A DNA stretch of 64,000 nucleotides, from positions 310,001 to 374,000 of the forward strand of contig CAWEPG010000013.1 of assembly GCA_963810905.1 (NCBI GenBank), given 5' to 3'. The notes under the pieces are model-generated. The model made no database searches, was not told the origin of the DNA, and worked only from the letters and a program-made list of their open reading frames with translations. The stretch is from CAWBAT01 sp963810905 (GTDB lineage: Bacteria; Acidobacteriota; Terriglobia; Versatilivoradales; Versatilivoraceae). This document shows positions 9,885 to 21,384 of this stretch, piece after piece (position 1 is the stretch's first letter; every line of letters begins with the position of its first letter). The translations under genes were made by a program, and so were the position numbers.

Positions 9885-12143
9885 ATGAGCACTACCTTGA
9901 AGATGGCGTCAGAAAAAGTGATTTTGGCCTGGCGGGGATTTCATCCGGGTCTATGGCAGAAAGAGATCAACGTTCGCGATTTCATCCAGGAGAACTACAC
10001 GCCCTATGAGGGAGACGACTCCTTCCTTGCGCCCGCGACGGAGCGAACCACGAAGATCTGGGATCATTTGAAGGAGCTGTTTGTGGAGGAGCGCAGAAAA
10101 GGGGTCCTCGACGTCTCTGTAATTCCAAGTTCCATTACCGCGCACGGACCGGGCTACATTGATCGCGAGAATGAAGTCATCGTCGGTCTTCAGACCGAGG
10201 CGCCGCTCAAACGCGCCATTATGCCCAATGGTGGATTTCGCATGGTTGTCAACGCCCTCAAAGCGTACGGCTACAAGCCCGATCCGCACGTTGTTGAGAC
10301 ATTCACCAAATATCGCAAGACGCACAATGAGGCCGTGTTCGATGCCTACACGGAAGACGTCAGGCGGTGTCGCAGCTCGCACATCCTCACTGGCCTGCCC
10401 GACGCTTACGGGCGCGGCCGCATCATCGGCGACTACCGGCGTGTGGCCCTTTACGGGGTTTCCCGGCTCATTGAACGGAAACAGCAAGAAAAACTCAGCC
10501 TCGATGCAGCCATGTCAACGGAAGAGATTATCCGCGACCGGGAAGAACTGAGCGAGCAGACCCGGGCGCTCAATGAACTGCAGCAGATGGCCGCCAGTTA
10601 CGGATTCGATATCTCGGTGCCGGCCAGCAATGCCCGAGAAGCCGTCCAGTGGCTTTACTTTGGCTATCTGGCGGCCGTGAAAGAACAGAACGGCGCCGCC
10701 ATGTCTTTAGGCCGGACGTCGAGTTTCCTCGACATCTACTTTGAACGGGACCTTGCGGCTGGCACGATCACCGAGGCGCAGGCCCAGGAGATCGTCGATG
10801 ATTTCGTGATTAAACTGCGCATCGTTCGCTTTCTGCGCACACCGGAATACGATGACCTTTTCGCCGGCGATCCGACTTGGGTCACCGAGTCGATTGGCGG
10901 CATGGGAGACGACGGCCGGCCTCTAGTAACGAAAACGAGCTTTCGCTTTCTCCAGACCCTGTACAACCTTGGCCCTGCCCCGGAGCCGAATCTGACCATC
11001 TGGTATTCCCCGCGTCTTCCCGATGGCTTTCGGCATTTCTCCGCCAAAGTCGCGATCGACACCAGTTCCCTTCAATTTGAGAACGACGAAATCATGCGCC
11101 GCGCTTGGGGCGACGACGGAGCGATCGCCTGCTGTGTGTCTCCGATGCTGGTCGGCAAGCAGATGCAGTTTTTCGGCGCCAGGGCCAATCTCGCCAAGTG
11201 TCTGCTTTACGCCATCAATGGCGGGCGGGACGAGATCAGTGGAAAACAGGTGGCCCCCAACTTTGGCGGAGTCCAAGGCGAAACCCTCGAATTCGATGAC
11301 GTGATGAAGAAGTTCGAGAAGATGATGGATTGGCTTGCCAATGTGTACGTCAATGCCATGAACATCATTCACTTCATGCATGACAAGTACGCCTATGAAC
11401 GCATTGAAATGGCATTGCACGACTACGCCCCGCTGCGGACGATGGCGTTCGGCATCGCAGGCCTGTCCGTCGTGGCCGATAGCCTGTCGGCGATCCGCGA
11501 CGCAACCGTGCGAGTGCTGCGGGACGAGACCGGGCTCGTGACCGGCTATCAGACCAAAGGTGATTTCCCCAAGTTTGGCAATAACGACAATCGCGTTGAC
11601 CACCTCGCCACCTGGGCCGTGACCACCTTCATGGGCAAGTTGAGGAAGTACCCCACTTATCGAAACGCGCTGCACACCCAATCAGTCCTGACAATCACTT
11701 CGAACGTCGTGTACGGGAAAAACACTGGCGATACTCCGGACGGGCGGCATCGCGGGGAACCCTTTGCTCCAGGTGCAAATCCAATGCATGGCCGAGATCA
11801 ACATGGCATCCACGCATCCGCGGCATCGGTTGCGAAGATCCCGTATCGCGATGCTGCTGACGGAATCTCGTATACCGTGTCGATGGTGCCGCAAGGCCTG
11901 GGAAGAGTCGCGGAAGACCGGGTAACCAATCTGACAAGCATGCTCGATGCATTCTTTAGCAGCACCGGCTACCACATGAACGTGAACGTGTTTAATCGCG
12001 AGACGCTTCTGGACGCGATGGATCATCCCGAAAAGTACCCGCACCTGACGATTCGCGTGTCCGGCTACGCTGTCAACTTCGTGCGATTGACTCGAGAACA
12101 GCAATTGGATGTGATCAATCGCACCTTCCACGGAACCGTGTAA
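9885..12143 (+). CDS. pflB: Formate C-acetyltransferase (pyruvate formate-lyase)
   Basis: Glycyl-radical enzyme converting pyruvate and CoA to acetyl-CoA and formate. The 752-residue intact frame follows AAGGAGAGCTACC. The tandem catalytic cysteines lie in IACCVSPMLVGKQM (Cys416-Cys417), followed by FFGARANLAKCLLYAINGG. The radical loop RVSGYAVNFVRLTREQQ carries Gly727, and the protein ends INRTFHGTV like the E. coli enzyme. The intact Cys-Cys pair and SGYA loop separate it from diol dehydratase and other glycyl-radical families. The activase starts 1 bp after the stop. It would consume the pyruvate formed by the serine dehydratase upstream. Oxygen sensitivity implies anaerobic use. Confidence 0.97.
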   Translation: MSTTLKMASEKVILAWRGFHPGLWQKEINVRDFIQENYTPYEGDDSFLAPATERTTKIWDHLKELFVEERRKGVLDVSVIPSSITAHGPGYIDRENEVIVGLQTEAPLKRAIMPNGGFRMVVNALKAYGYKPDPHVVETFTKYRKTHNEAVFDAYTEDVRRCRSSHILTGLPDAYGRGRIIGDYRRVALYGVSRLIERKQQEKLSLDAAMSTEEIIRDREELSEQTRALNELQQMAASYGFDISVPASNAREAVQWLYFGYLAAVKEQNGAAMSLGRTSSFLDIYFERDLAAGTITEAQAQEIVDDFVIKLRIVRFLRTPEYDDLFAGDPTWVTESIGGMGDDGRPLVTKTSFRFLQTLYNLGPAPEPNLTIWYSPRLPDGFRHFSAKVAIDTSSLQFENDEIMRRAWGDDGAIACCVSPMLVGKQMQFFGARANLAKCLLYAINGGRDEISGKQVAPNFGGVQGETLEFDDVMKKFEKMMDWLANVYVNAMNIIHFMHDKYAYERIEMALHDYAPLRTMAFGIAGLSVVADSLSAIRDATVRVLRDETGLVTGYQTKGDFPKFGNNDNRVDHLATWAVTTFMGKLRKYPTYRNALHTQSVLTITSNVVYGKNTGDTPDGRHRGEPFAPGANPMHGRDQHGIHASAASVAKIPYRDAADGISYTVSMVPQGLGRVAEDRVTNLTSMLDAFFSSTGYHMNVNVFNRETLLDAMDHPEKYPHLTIRVSGYAVNFVRLTREQQLDVINRTFHGTV

Positions 12144-12144
12144 C

Positions 12145-12990
12145 ATGAGCGATAGTCAGCAGGTACAGCCAGTTTCTTTAGAGGCGAAGAGCCCTTTCGA
12201 ACTCCGCGTCAACCTGGGCCGGGATGTACCCGAAACCGACGTCCGAACGGCGCTTGCCACTGGAGATATGGGCTTCGTCCATTCATTTACCACCGGGTCA
12301 ACGGTGGATGGTCCTGGGGTGCGTGTGGTCGCCTGGCTCACGGGATGCCAGTTTCGCTGCCTTTACTGCCACAATCCCGATACTTGGAAACTGACGAACG
12401 GAGTTCCAGTCACCGTAGAGAGAGCGAAAGCGGAACTTGGGAAGTACCGCCACGGTCTCAAAATGATGAAAGGCGGGCTCACCATAAGCGGTGGCGAACC
12501 TCTCATGCAAGATCGGTTTGTCGTTAAGCTTTTCACTGCTGCGCAAACCATGGGCATTCATACGGCTTTGGATAGCAACGGGTACCTGGGCAGTCGCCTA
12601 ACCGATGAGGAGCTGGAAAAGATTGACCTGGTATTGCTGGACATTAAAGCGTGGGACCCAGAGCGGCACCAACGGCTAACCGGCATGGACCCGGGTCCAG
12701 TGTTCGAGTTTGCGCGCCGCCTGGCAATCCGCCAAAAACCTGTCTGGGTGCGCTATGTGTTGGTGGCTGGGTTGACGGACAGCCCGGAAGAGATCGCCCA
12801 GATTGCCGACTTCACTGCCAGCCTCGGTAACGTGGAACGGGTCGATGTATTACCCTTTCATCAGATGGGCGCATTCAAGTGGAAGCAGCTCGGGATCGAT
12901 TATACACTTCAGGATGCGGAACCACCTTCAAAGGAAATCGTCGACAGGGTGTGTGCTCAGTTCCGAGCAGCAGGGCTCAAGGTCTACTGA
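12145..12990 (+). CDS. pflA: Pyruvate formate-lyase activating enzyme (radical SAM)
   Basis: Installs the glycyl radical on PflB using S-adenosylmethionine and a 4Fe-4S cluster. The cluster motif GCQFRCLYCHNPDTW carries Cys68, Cys72 and Cys75. TISGGEPLMQ is the SAM-binding GGE motif, and VLLDIKAWDPERHQRLTG and VLPFHQMGAFKW are typical of PflA. The start nearest pflB leaves about 41 residues before the conserved MGFVHSFTTGSTVDGPG; an internal ATG at 12268 would give a canonical-length protein, so the true start is uncertain. Its 1-bp spacing from pflB indicates translational coupling. Intact frame. Confidence 0.95.
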   Translation: MSDSQQVQPVSLEAKSPFELRVNLGRDVPETDVRTALATGDMGFVHSFTTGSTVDGPGVRVVAWLTGCQFRCLYCHNPDTWKLTNGVPVTVERAKAELGKYRHGLKMMKGGLTISGGEPLMQDRFVVKLFTAAQTMGIHTALDSNGYLGSRLTDEELEKIDLVLLDIKAWDPERHQRLTGMDPGPVFEFARRLAIRQKPVWVRYVLVAGLTDSPEEIAQIADFTASLGNVERVDVLPFHQMGAFKWKQLGIDYTLQDAEPPSKEIVDRVCAQFRAAGLKVY

Positions 12991-13015
12991 ATTTATTGCT
13001 GCGATTCGATCAGCA

Positions 13016-13077
13016 CCCGATCTGGATGTTCTTCCGATTCAAGTTGGCTTTATCAAAATGAAGGAAAGCAGATCGGG
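13016..13077. terminator. Inverted repeat between convergent genes, possible bidirectional terminator
   Basis: CCCGATCTG and its exact complement CAGATCGGG are separated by 44 bases in the 99-bp gap between the convergent pflA and yfhO-like genes. The position suits transcription termination, but there is no U-tract and the loop is long, so the call is weak. Confidence 0.25.
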
Positions 13078-13089
13078 ATGCCTCTCCCG

Positions 13090-15835
13090 TCAACTCCGTT
13101 TCCAGGCAATCCCGAAATATCCCAAACATCCAATCAGCGCAAGCAGAGAGACTGCCGCCCCTGTATAAAAGTGATTGGGATGGAAGACAAACTCCAGGCG
13201 ATGAACTCCCGCAGGAACATAGACGGTCCGAAAAATACTGTCAGACCGAAGCACCTCGACTGGGTTGCCATCTACCCGAGCGCTCCACCCCGGATAATAG
13301 ATTTCATTGAGCAGAATAAATCCTTCACGGTCTTGACGGCTCAAAAAGGAAATCGCGTTGGCCGAGACTGAGAAGTCCTCAAAAGAAAAGCTCTCGGGAT
13401 CTGGCGGATCCACTGTGGGCAGGCCTACCAACCACAAGGAGAAGATGTGAATGGCCGATTGCCACATTTGTAGTGAGCGTAAGGTGGCTCGGGATTGAGT
13501 AAATCTCAAATGTACCCAAATCCGCTGTCCTCCATTTCCTGCAACTCCAGTCAGCGGTGCTGGGCAGAGTCTTGGGTCCGGAATACTGTTTCGTCCCGTC
13601 GTTTTGGAGTTCTACTTCCAGGGTAGGGGTTGGTTGGCTGGCTGCGGTGTACTGGATCATGAGTAAATAGCGTCCGGGATGAGCCACAGCGGGAAGATCA
13701 TAACGGAGCCAGTCCCCTGCTTTTCCTCCCCAACTTGCAAACATCGAAAGGGGCTTAGCGCAATCCCGATTAGGCCATGGAAAACCGCTCGAAGAGGCCG
13801 AGACTTGGCTTGGGCTAAGGGTGATGGTTTCCAGCTCCTCCGTCAATTTCTGTCATTTCTTTGGGAAGGTCACCTTTTTCGAACAAGAGCACCTGGCGCC
13901 CGTTAAACCAGTCAGAACTCATCAACCCAACGAGTTGCTCTTGATTTGCAACAACATAAGCTTTTGGAAAGAACCAGGCTCTCGAGAGATAATTCCGGTT
14001 GCGGTACATTTGCCACCAGCCACGATCTTCGTAAATCAATTCAAATTTGCTGGAAGACTTCCGGATAATATCTTGTTTGCTCAGTATCGGGGGAACGGCC
14101 ACTACGTATTTTGTGCCAAGCATATCTAACATAGACGAGACCAGATTATGATCCGGTCCTCCATACGGCAATGTATACTCCGAGGTGTTTGTAAATCCCC
14201 GGATATACGTTTCGTAACGGCGCAAGGTGATAGGGTTCCAACCAAATATCCCGGGAATCCGCCACACATTCCAGCCATTGCCGCTCCATTGGTGTTCTGC
14301 GAATGCCGCAACCCGAAAGTCTGTGTTCGGGTCCGAGCGCAGTAATTTGAGTGTTCCTCTTTGCCCCAAAGCAAGGTCACGGCTGAGGAACGTGCTCGGA
14401 TTCATGGGAAATCCATTGAACCGTTGATTCATGTTAAAGAAAAACAGCTCAAATATCATGATCCCCATGAGGGCCCATTGGGCGATACCGGGCAATAATT
14501 TTTTCCAGAGCATAGCCGTTACGATCAGGCTAACCACAGCAAGAATTGAAAGCATGTGGTACCACCCGTGAATCTTGGCTGTAAGACTTGAGGCCCCAGT
14601 CCGAAAATTGCAGTCGAACAGAGTATGGAAAAGAGAGCTACGGGCAGATATTTTTGCAGCATCCGGGTCAGAGACCCTGAAAATAGAGCCTCAGCACCCA
14701 CGGCTGCCATGAGGCAGAGGCTGAGATTTGCCAGGTCAAAAAAGGTTGCCATATTGCGAAACAGATTGACTAAAGGCAAGTGATAGGCAAATGGCGCCAA
14801 ATATCCGTACCTACCAAAAGACAAGTCCACGCAGAGCAGCGTGAAAACCAGCCAGAAGAAATTTCGCCTTCGCACGGTCTCTACTAACCCTAACAGTGCC
14901 AGCAAGCAGCCCGGAACTAGTGAGAAAGACATAATTGAATTGGAGGTCGTAAACATACCACTTCGGCACACCATTCAATCCTCCAAAGTAATTTGGCAAG
15001 AAAAGAGTCAGCAGATATCGTGGCTCGCTCCCATCGGTTACATCGTGATAAGTGAGATCGCTCCGGACCGAATGGATCCCAAGCTCATAGGTAGGAATAA
15101 TTTGAACCATGGCCAAAGCGGCCCCAATACTCCCAATGATGATCAACTCACAAATCCATCTGGGCCAGAGTTTGGCGCGCTCCGGACCAAAGCACGCTTC
15201 ATATCCAAAATAAAGGAATAGGAATACTCCGAGATAAACTGAGTGCTGCCAGTGCCCGGAAAGGATATGGATTCCAAAGACAAAGCCGGCTAAAACCGTA
15301 AAGAATGTTTTTCCCTCAAGCAAACCCTTCCTGGCCAATAAAAGTATGAGTGGATACCAGGCGATGCTCTCGATTGAAGCAAGGTGTTCGGTGTGCACAA
15401 CCATGGCGCCACTAAAAGGGAAGAGAACCGCACTGAAGAGGGCCGCTGCCCGGTTCTTTACAAAACTCAATGCCAAGTAATACATGAACAACCCGGCCAG
15501 AAAAAAATGCAGGATCTCCTGGAGCTCTAATAACTTGTAAGGGAGCGACGAAAGCGGGTGGAGTAGTAGGAAAAGCCAGTTCAGAGGGTAAAAGATTTGA
15601 GCTTCAGGATCACCGATGATCGGATAACCCTGACATCACGTACGGGTCCCACAATGGCATCCGCCAATGTCGGAGTTCTTCGTGAACGAAGCTGAGATAT
15701 GGATAGAAGAAGTCAGCTGCATCCCATGGGAAAATGGCGCGGTCCGTGAAAAGGACTTTCCAGTAAAAGAGCAGAGTCAACCCCGCTAGGAAAACGAGGG
15801 ACAAGCCATTTACCGCCGCGACGATTAAGTAACAT
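13090..15835 (-). CDS. YfhO-family polytopic membrane protein, about five frameshifts
   Basis: Large membrane protein of about 900 residues resembling the YfhO family (GT-C-like fold, proposed lipid-linked sugar transfer). Pieces in three frames join in order: FPWDAADFFYPYLSFVHEEL and MPLWDPYVMSG, then GYPIIGDPEAQIFYPLNWLF, many helices (ALFSAVLFPFSGAMVVHTEH), LPNYFGGLNGVPKWY, and a soluble C-terminal part with LNEIYYPGWSARVDG and YVPAGVHRLEFVFHP, typical of the family end, before a last helix. Breaks fall near 15620, 14840, 14545, 13830 and 13440. A TTG at 15804 starts the first clear piece; an ATG at 15835 is out of frame by one base. Either an error-rich stretch or a decaying gene; the preserved protein sequence favours error. 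Confidence 0.7.
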
Positions 15836-16351
15836 CAAGATGACACTCCAGTGGAAAGACGCGACTCTCAATTGGTAGAACCGGAACACAAGACAGTATC
15901 AGTCTAAATCTCAACGTTACTGTATTTGTGAAGAGGAGTGTGTGTTCCCACAAACAATCAGTGGAGTTCTGACATTTGTGAAGCGGCAGGAGGCCGCTTC
16001 CTCCTTCGAGAGCCCCTTCGGGGCGTTTGATTCTAGCCCAGGGCGGCGCCAGCGGCAGTAGCCCCTGCGGCCGCCCTGGGCTACAATTCTATCGCCCTTA
16101 CAGGGCACTCAGGGGAAGCGATCGGCATCCTGCCGCTGCACTTCTCGAAAAATGTCCAATTGCCAGAGAGTGTTTGTTCTCACATACAATCGATAGACTC
16201 CCAACTTGCGGGATCATTGTAATTTTGTCTTAAGTGACCTTTCAACCGGCCGGAATCCGCCTCAACCTAAGAAAAAAGGAATGGGGGATTGATGGGTCTT
16301 CTTCTTTGTGGCCCCGCAACACTTATTCAGGGAAGTCAGCGGGAGTTGAGG
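15836..16351. other. Gene-free stretch between the efflux operon and the yfhO-like gene
   Basis: No supported coding frame on either strand. It holds a REP-like hairpin (listed separately) and a loose direct repeat of about 24 bp (15936-15959 and 16166-16190, sharing AGTGT-TGTTC-CACA-ACAATC) on either side of it. The paired repeats could be ends of a decayed insertion, but the match is imperfect. Confidence 0.4.
16034..16084 (-). repeat. GTAG-type REP hairpin
   Basis: On the - strand the element starts GTAGCCCAGGGCGGC and closes with GCCGCCCTGGGCTA, enclosing a GC-rich loop. The GTAG foot followed by a long stem is the arrangement of REP sequences handled by Y1 REP-associated transposases. 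Stem bases resemble the REPs beside the transposase near 25 kb (GTAGCCTGGGGC). Confidence 0.55.
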
Positions 16352-17931
16352 CTAAGGATTTGGATTAGCGGGAGGATTAGGTACATTCGTTGCCGGAGGG
16401 TTCCCCATCCATTCCGCGTCCTTAAGATTCCATCCGCCACCGAGTGCCTTGTAGAGCTGGACGATGACCACGCGACGATTCAGTTCAGTAATGGCCAATC
16501 CGTTTTGAGCGGGGAACAAAAATTGCTGGGCCTCGAGAACTTCAAAATAACTGGCCTTGCCTGCGTTGTAACGCTGGAGGGAAACTTTAACTGACTCTTC
16601 ATAGGCTTGCACTTCGCGGATCTGTGCGACGCGAGTTTCGTCATACTTCAGGCGAGAGATCAGAGCGTTAGAAACATCCTGAAAAGCATTCAAGGCCGTC
16701 AGTTCGTACTGGAGTTTGGCTTGTTCCCAAGTGGCAATGGCCTGTCGCTTCTGAGCCTTGAGGGCACCACCCTGGTAAATAGGGCCAGCGAAATTGCCGG
16801 CAACGCTCCAGGCATTGCCGGCACCCAAGGAAAACTCAGAGAGTGGGCCGCTTACGTGGCCTAAGAACGTCGTGAGACCAATCTGAGGGAAAAATGCCGC
16901 GGTCGCAACCCCGATCTGAGCGTTGGCAGACCGCACTTGTTCCTCAACCGCGAGCACATCCGGCCTGCGCTCCAACAGGGCAGAAGGCAAGCCAGCGGGA
17001 ATTTCGGGAGGGATAATCTCTTCGAGTAACTTTGTCTTGAGCGCAATCGGGCCGGGATTTTGTCCGAGCAAGACACTGATTTGATTTTCTTTCAATGCAA
17101 TCTGCCGCTCAAACTCGGGAATCGTTGCAGCAGCCGAAGCCTGTGCAGCTGCGGCGCGAGAGGTCTGTAGCTTTGAGGCCACGCCTCCTTCGAGTCGCTG
17201 GGTGAAAAGCTTGAGGGTCTGATTGAACGACTCCGTGTTCTCTTTGGCGATATCGAGCTGCAAGTATAATCCGAGGAGTTCAAAGTAAGCCTGCGCCACA
17301 TCACTGACCAGCGAGAGCATGACTCCGCGTTTGGCGTCCTCGGTCGAAAGGTATTGCGCCTTCGCCGACTCGTTCAGTCGGCGAATCCGCCCCCAAACGT
17401 CCGCCTCCCAGGCAGCGCTGATCAACCCCACGAAGCCCCCCTGGGTCTCCCCCCCATTAGTAAAGACGTTCCCCCCAAGTTCGTTCCTGCCGCCGCTGAC
17501 GGACGATGAGTAATTCACAAAAGGCAAAAATTGCGAATGGGCCTGGGCAGCGATCTGGCGAGCCTGTTCAACCCGAGTCACTGCAATGCGCAAGTCATAA
17601 TTGTTGGTGAGAGCGGTCTGGATGAGCCCTTTCAAGCGTTTCGTCCTTGAAAACCTCCCACCAAGGCAAATCGGCAAAAGAAGCCTGTTGTGCTGCTCCT
17701 TCCTGGCCGCGAAAGTCGGTTGGAACATTGACCACCGGTCGCTTGTAGTTGGGGCCGACTAGCGCAACCGGAAAGGAAGACGATCAGGGGGAAAATAGCG
17801 AGAAAAAGCAAAGAGCATGAAAACCGGGGTGAGTCCCCAGTTCCCCACAATCGCCCGCCGAAGAAACGATAAGCCTGCAGGCCATGTTTCCTAGCGCACC
17901 CAATGGTCTGGACTGTGTTTATTCTGGTCAT
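16352..17931 (-). CDS. Outer-membrane efflux lipoprotein (NodT/OprM-type OMF), two frameshifts
   Basis: Outer-membrane channel of a tripartite RND pump. The N-terminal piece has a lipoprotein signal (LLFLAIFPLIVFLSGC). A one-base slip leads into VGPNYKRPVVNVPTDF, the signature start of NodT-type OMFs, and LPWWEVFKDETL. A second slip leads into the long coiled-coil/beta body: LIQTALTNNYDLRIAVTRVE, AWEADVWGRIRRLNESAKA, ERRPDVLAVEEQVRSANAQIG and TALNAFQDVSNALISRLKY. Breaks are near 17745 and 17640. The C-terminal tail is Asn/Pro-rich. It is the last gene of an MFP-RND-OMF operon and starts 38 bp after the pump gene. Substrate cannot be told. Confidence 0.88.
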
Positions 17932-17969
17932 GGTGCAATATGAGTTCCCTGTCTTTACCTTGTAAGAAT

Positions 17970-20900
17970 CTAATGACTGACTTCGGGACCGCCGGGAGTT
18001 AGACCCTCTGCGCCTGTACCTTCATTAGATTTTCCGCCTTCAGGCTTCGCGCCTTCGTGCTTTGCCCCGCCGAGTTTTTCGACCACATAAAACAAAGCGG
18101 GGATGATGAAGATGGCAATGGCGCTGGCGGCCGTCATTCCACCGATCACGGCGCTGCCCATCACCTGGCGTGAGATCGCCCCCGCCCCGGTCGCCCTCCA
18201 GAGCGGCACACAGCCCAAGATAAACGCAAAGGAGGTCATCAGGATGGGCCGTAGACGGAGCTTGGCCCCTTCCAGGGCAGCATCCACCAGCGATCTACCC
18301 TTCTCGAATTCCGCCTTGGCAAATTCCACAATCAAGATGGCGTTTTTGGCGGCGAGTCCAATCAGCATGATCAGGCCAATCTGCGCGTAGACGTTGGTCT
18401 CGAAGGACAAGCTCTCGAATCGACGCAAATACAAGGTGCCAAACGCCCCAAATACCGCCACAGGCGTACTCAGCAGGACGCTGAAGGGGAGGGTCCAGCT
18501 TTCGTACAACGCCGCCAGGATCAGAAAAACGAACAGGACCGATAATCCGAAGATGACAGAAGGCGGCACACCTTGTCTGCGCTTTCTGCTCCTGAAAGGA
18601 CATGCCCATGTAGTCGAAGCCCATTTCCGGCGGCATGCGTCTGGGCAAACACTTCCTCGAGGACCTTCATGGCCTGAGCGGAACTATAGCCGGTGGCGGC
18701 GCTGCCGTTGATTTGCGCGGCCTGGTACATGTTGTAATGCATCGTGTACTCGGGACCTAACCGCGGTTCGAGCGACACAACTGTGGAGAGCGGGACCATC
18801 TGGCCGGAGGTGTTACGCACATAAAAGCGGCCCACATTTTCGGCCTGAGTTCGGTAGCTCCCTTCGGCCTGAACATAAACCTGCCAGGTGCGTCCGAAAC
18901 GGTTGAAGAAGTTAATAAATGTTCCGCCCATAAAAGCCTGCACCGTTTTGTAAACATCGCTGATGTCCAGGCTTTGTTTGAGCACTTTGTCGCGATCCAC
19001 GTTGACAAAGAGCTGCGGGACGGCAGGCAGGGCGACGGTGAAAACGCCGGAGAGTTCGGGCCGCTTACGCAACTCAGCCAAGAAACTTGGTCAGGTTTTG
19101 GGTGAGAAATTGAACACCCTGTCCGGACCGGTCTTCGAGGACGAATTGGAAGCCGCCCGAGGTACCCACACCGGGGATGGCAGGTGGCGGAAAGGCGACC
19201 GAAATACCGCCCGCGATTTGCTTCAGCCCGCGCGTTCATGTGGGCTTTGATGGCCGAGTACTGTTCTTCGGGCGCCTTGCGCTCTTTCCACTCCTTCAGG
19301 GTAACCCAGAAGAAGGCACTGTAACATTCTGAACGCCGCTCAGCATGTTGTAACCCCATCACGCTGGTCACATGGGCGACACCGGGCGTGTTCTTGAGCA
19401 CTTCTTCCACCTGGGTCGAGACGCGTCCGTGCGCTGCAGTGAAGAGGCATCCGGAAGCTGTAATATGACGTAGACGTAGCCCTGGTCCTCATCGGGTAGG
19501 AAGCTGGTGGGGAGCTTGGAGCCAAACCAGCCGGCCAGAGCAGTGAATCCGAGCAGAAGAATGATCGTGATACCCATTTTGTGGATGAGCGCGCCGCACC
19601 ATCTCACGTAGCCGTTTGTCGCCTTACCAAAGATGCGGTTGAACCAGCGAAAGAACGCCCCCAGCGGGCCCCGCGACTCCTTCTTGGGCCTGAAGTAGCA
19701 AGGCGCCAAGTGCCGGGCTGAGGGTGAGCGCATTGAAGGCCGAAATGATCACAGAGACGGCGATGGTTACCGCAAACTGTTGATAGAGGCGTCCGGTAAT
19801 CCCGGGAATAAAGGCTGTGGGCACGAATACCGCTGAGAGGACAATGGCGATTCCCACGACCGGGGCGGAGACCTCCTCCATGGCTTTGAAGGCCGCATCT
19901 TTCGGAGAAAGCCCGTGCTCGATGTGGTGTTCAATCGCCTCGACCACCACGATGGCGTCATCGACGACCAGACCAATGGCCAGCACCAAGCCGAAGAGTG
20001 ACAGGGTATTGATGGAGAACCCGAGGAGAGGAAAGATCATGAACGTGCCGACCAGCGACACTGGTACAGCGAGCAGGGGTATTAGCGTTGCGCGCCAGCC
20101 TTGCAGGAAGATGAACACTACAATGAGGACCAGTACTATCGCCTCAACTAGCGTATGTACGATCTCATTGATGCCCTCTGTAACAGGGAGCGTGGTGTCG
20201 AGAGCAATGGCGTACTCGAGGCCCGGCGGGAAGCGTTCTTTCAGTTTCTCCATCAATTTCTTAGCCCCTTCGGCAGCCGCTACGGCGTTGGATCCGGGAA
20301 GTTGATAGACTGCAACAATCGCGGCCGGCTTGCTGTCCAGGCGGCCGCGCAGGTTATAGACTTGGCCGCCGAGTTCAATCCGCGCCACATCCTTGAGCCG
20401 CACCAGCGAGCCGTCGGGATTGGCGCGGACCACAATGGCGCCAAACTGCTCTTCCGAAGCCAGGCGGCCCTGGGCAATGACAGCGTAGGTGTACTGCTGC
20501 CCTGTCGGTACCGGTTCACCGCCAATCTGTCCTGCCGGATTCACGGTGTTCTGCGCTTTGACGGCGTTGATGATCTCAGGCACCGTGATCTGCAGCTTGG
20601 CCAGTTGGTCCGGATCGACCCAAAAACGCATGGCGTACTGGCCGGCACCGAAAACCGATACGCTGGCAATCCCGTAAGAGCGGGTGAAGATTGTCATTGA
20701 GGTTGATGTAGGCATAGTTGGCCAGGAACTGGGCGTCGTACCTACCGTCGGGAGCATAGAGGTCGAACAGCATCAGCGGAGCGGCTGTGGACTTCTGGAC
20801 AATGACACCTTGTGCGTTCACCTCAGCCGGAAGTTGCGAGGCCGCCTGTGACTCGCGCATCTGAGCGAGAATCAGGTCGATGTTGGGGTCCGTCTTCACA

Positions 20901-21185
20901 TCGAAATCCACCGTCAAGCTACTCAAGCCACTGTTTTGGTTGAGGGAATACATGTATTCCATGTTGTCCACGCCGCTCATCTTCTGTTCAATAGGCGTGG
21001 CGACGGACTGGTCAACCGTCAGCGCGTCGGCGCCGGGGTAAGTGGCATTGTACCTGGATCTGAGGGTCAGCGATGTTAGGGAACTGGGCGGTGGGCAAGC
21101 TGAAGATGGCAAGGCCACCGACAATGACCATGATGATGGAAATCACCATGGCAACGATGGGGCGATTGATAAAAAATTTAGACAT
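17970..21185 (-). CDS. RND efflux pump, HAE1/AcrB-type inner-membrane transporter, about eight frameshifts
   Basis: Proton-driven inner-membrane pump exporting hydrophobic compounds. It begins at the ATG of MSKFFINRPIVAMVISII, the standard HAE1 start, with LPTAQFPNIADPQIQV next. The proton-relay helix reads LAIGLVVDDAIVVVEAIE (Asp-Asp pair as in AcrB). The pore domain is represented by ALDTTLPVTEGINEI, and the second half by LPDEDQGYVYVILQLPDASS and AGWFGSKLPTSF. The C-terminal helices (FAFILGCVPLW) are followed by a hydrophilic tail rich in Gly/Glu/Lys. About 1,070 codons in total, the family size. At least eight slips occur between 21045 and 18560, the densest in the window. All pieces lie in correct order without missing domains. 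Confidence 0.88.
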
Positions 21186-21247
21186 AGTGGGTATTAATAC
21201 ACTCCGGACTGAGTACTGAACGCATGAACGTGAAGTTACTAAAGCCA

Positions 21248-21300
21248 ACCACCCCCCTGCAGATCCCCCCTTGGAAAAGGGGCGATCTGCAGCGGGGGTT
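21248..21300. repeat. G/C-tract palindrome between MFP and RND genes
   Basis: An imperfect palindrome running ACCCCCCTGCAGATC, CCCCCTTGGAAAAGGGG, CGATCTGCAGCGGGGGTT. The arms contain CTGCAGATC paired with GATCTGCAG. It sits in the 199-bp gap inside the efflux operon, so it would be transcribed and could form a strong mRNA hairpin that lowers or terminates expression between the two genes. Confidence 0.6.
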
Positions 21301-21384
21301 CCATGCTCGGTTGAGTAAGAATACATCGTGCTTTTGTCCTAGTTTTCAATCGGCATTCGGCACTCGGCAATCGAAAATATAAAT

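Noticed and set aside
10923..11681. A 252-codon - strand open frame opposite pflB
   Set aside because: It overlaps the catalytic part of an unmistakable pyruvate formate-lyase and has His/Gly-rich shadow composition.
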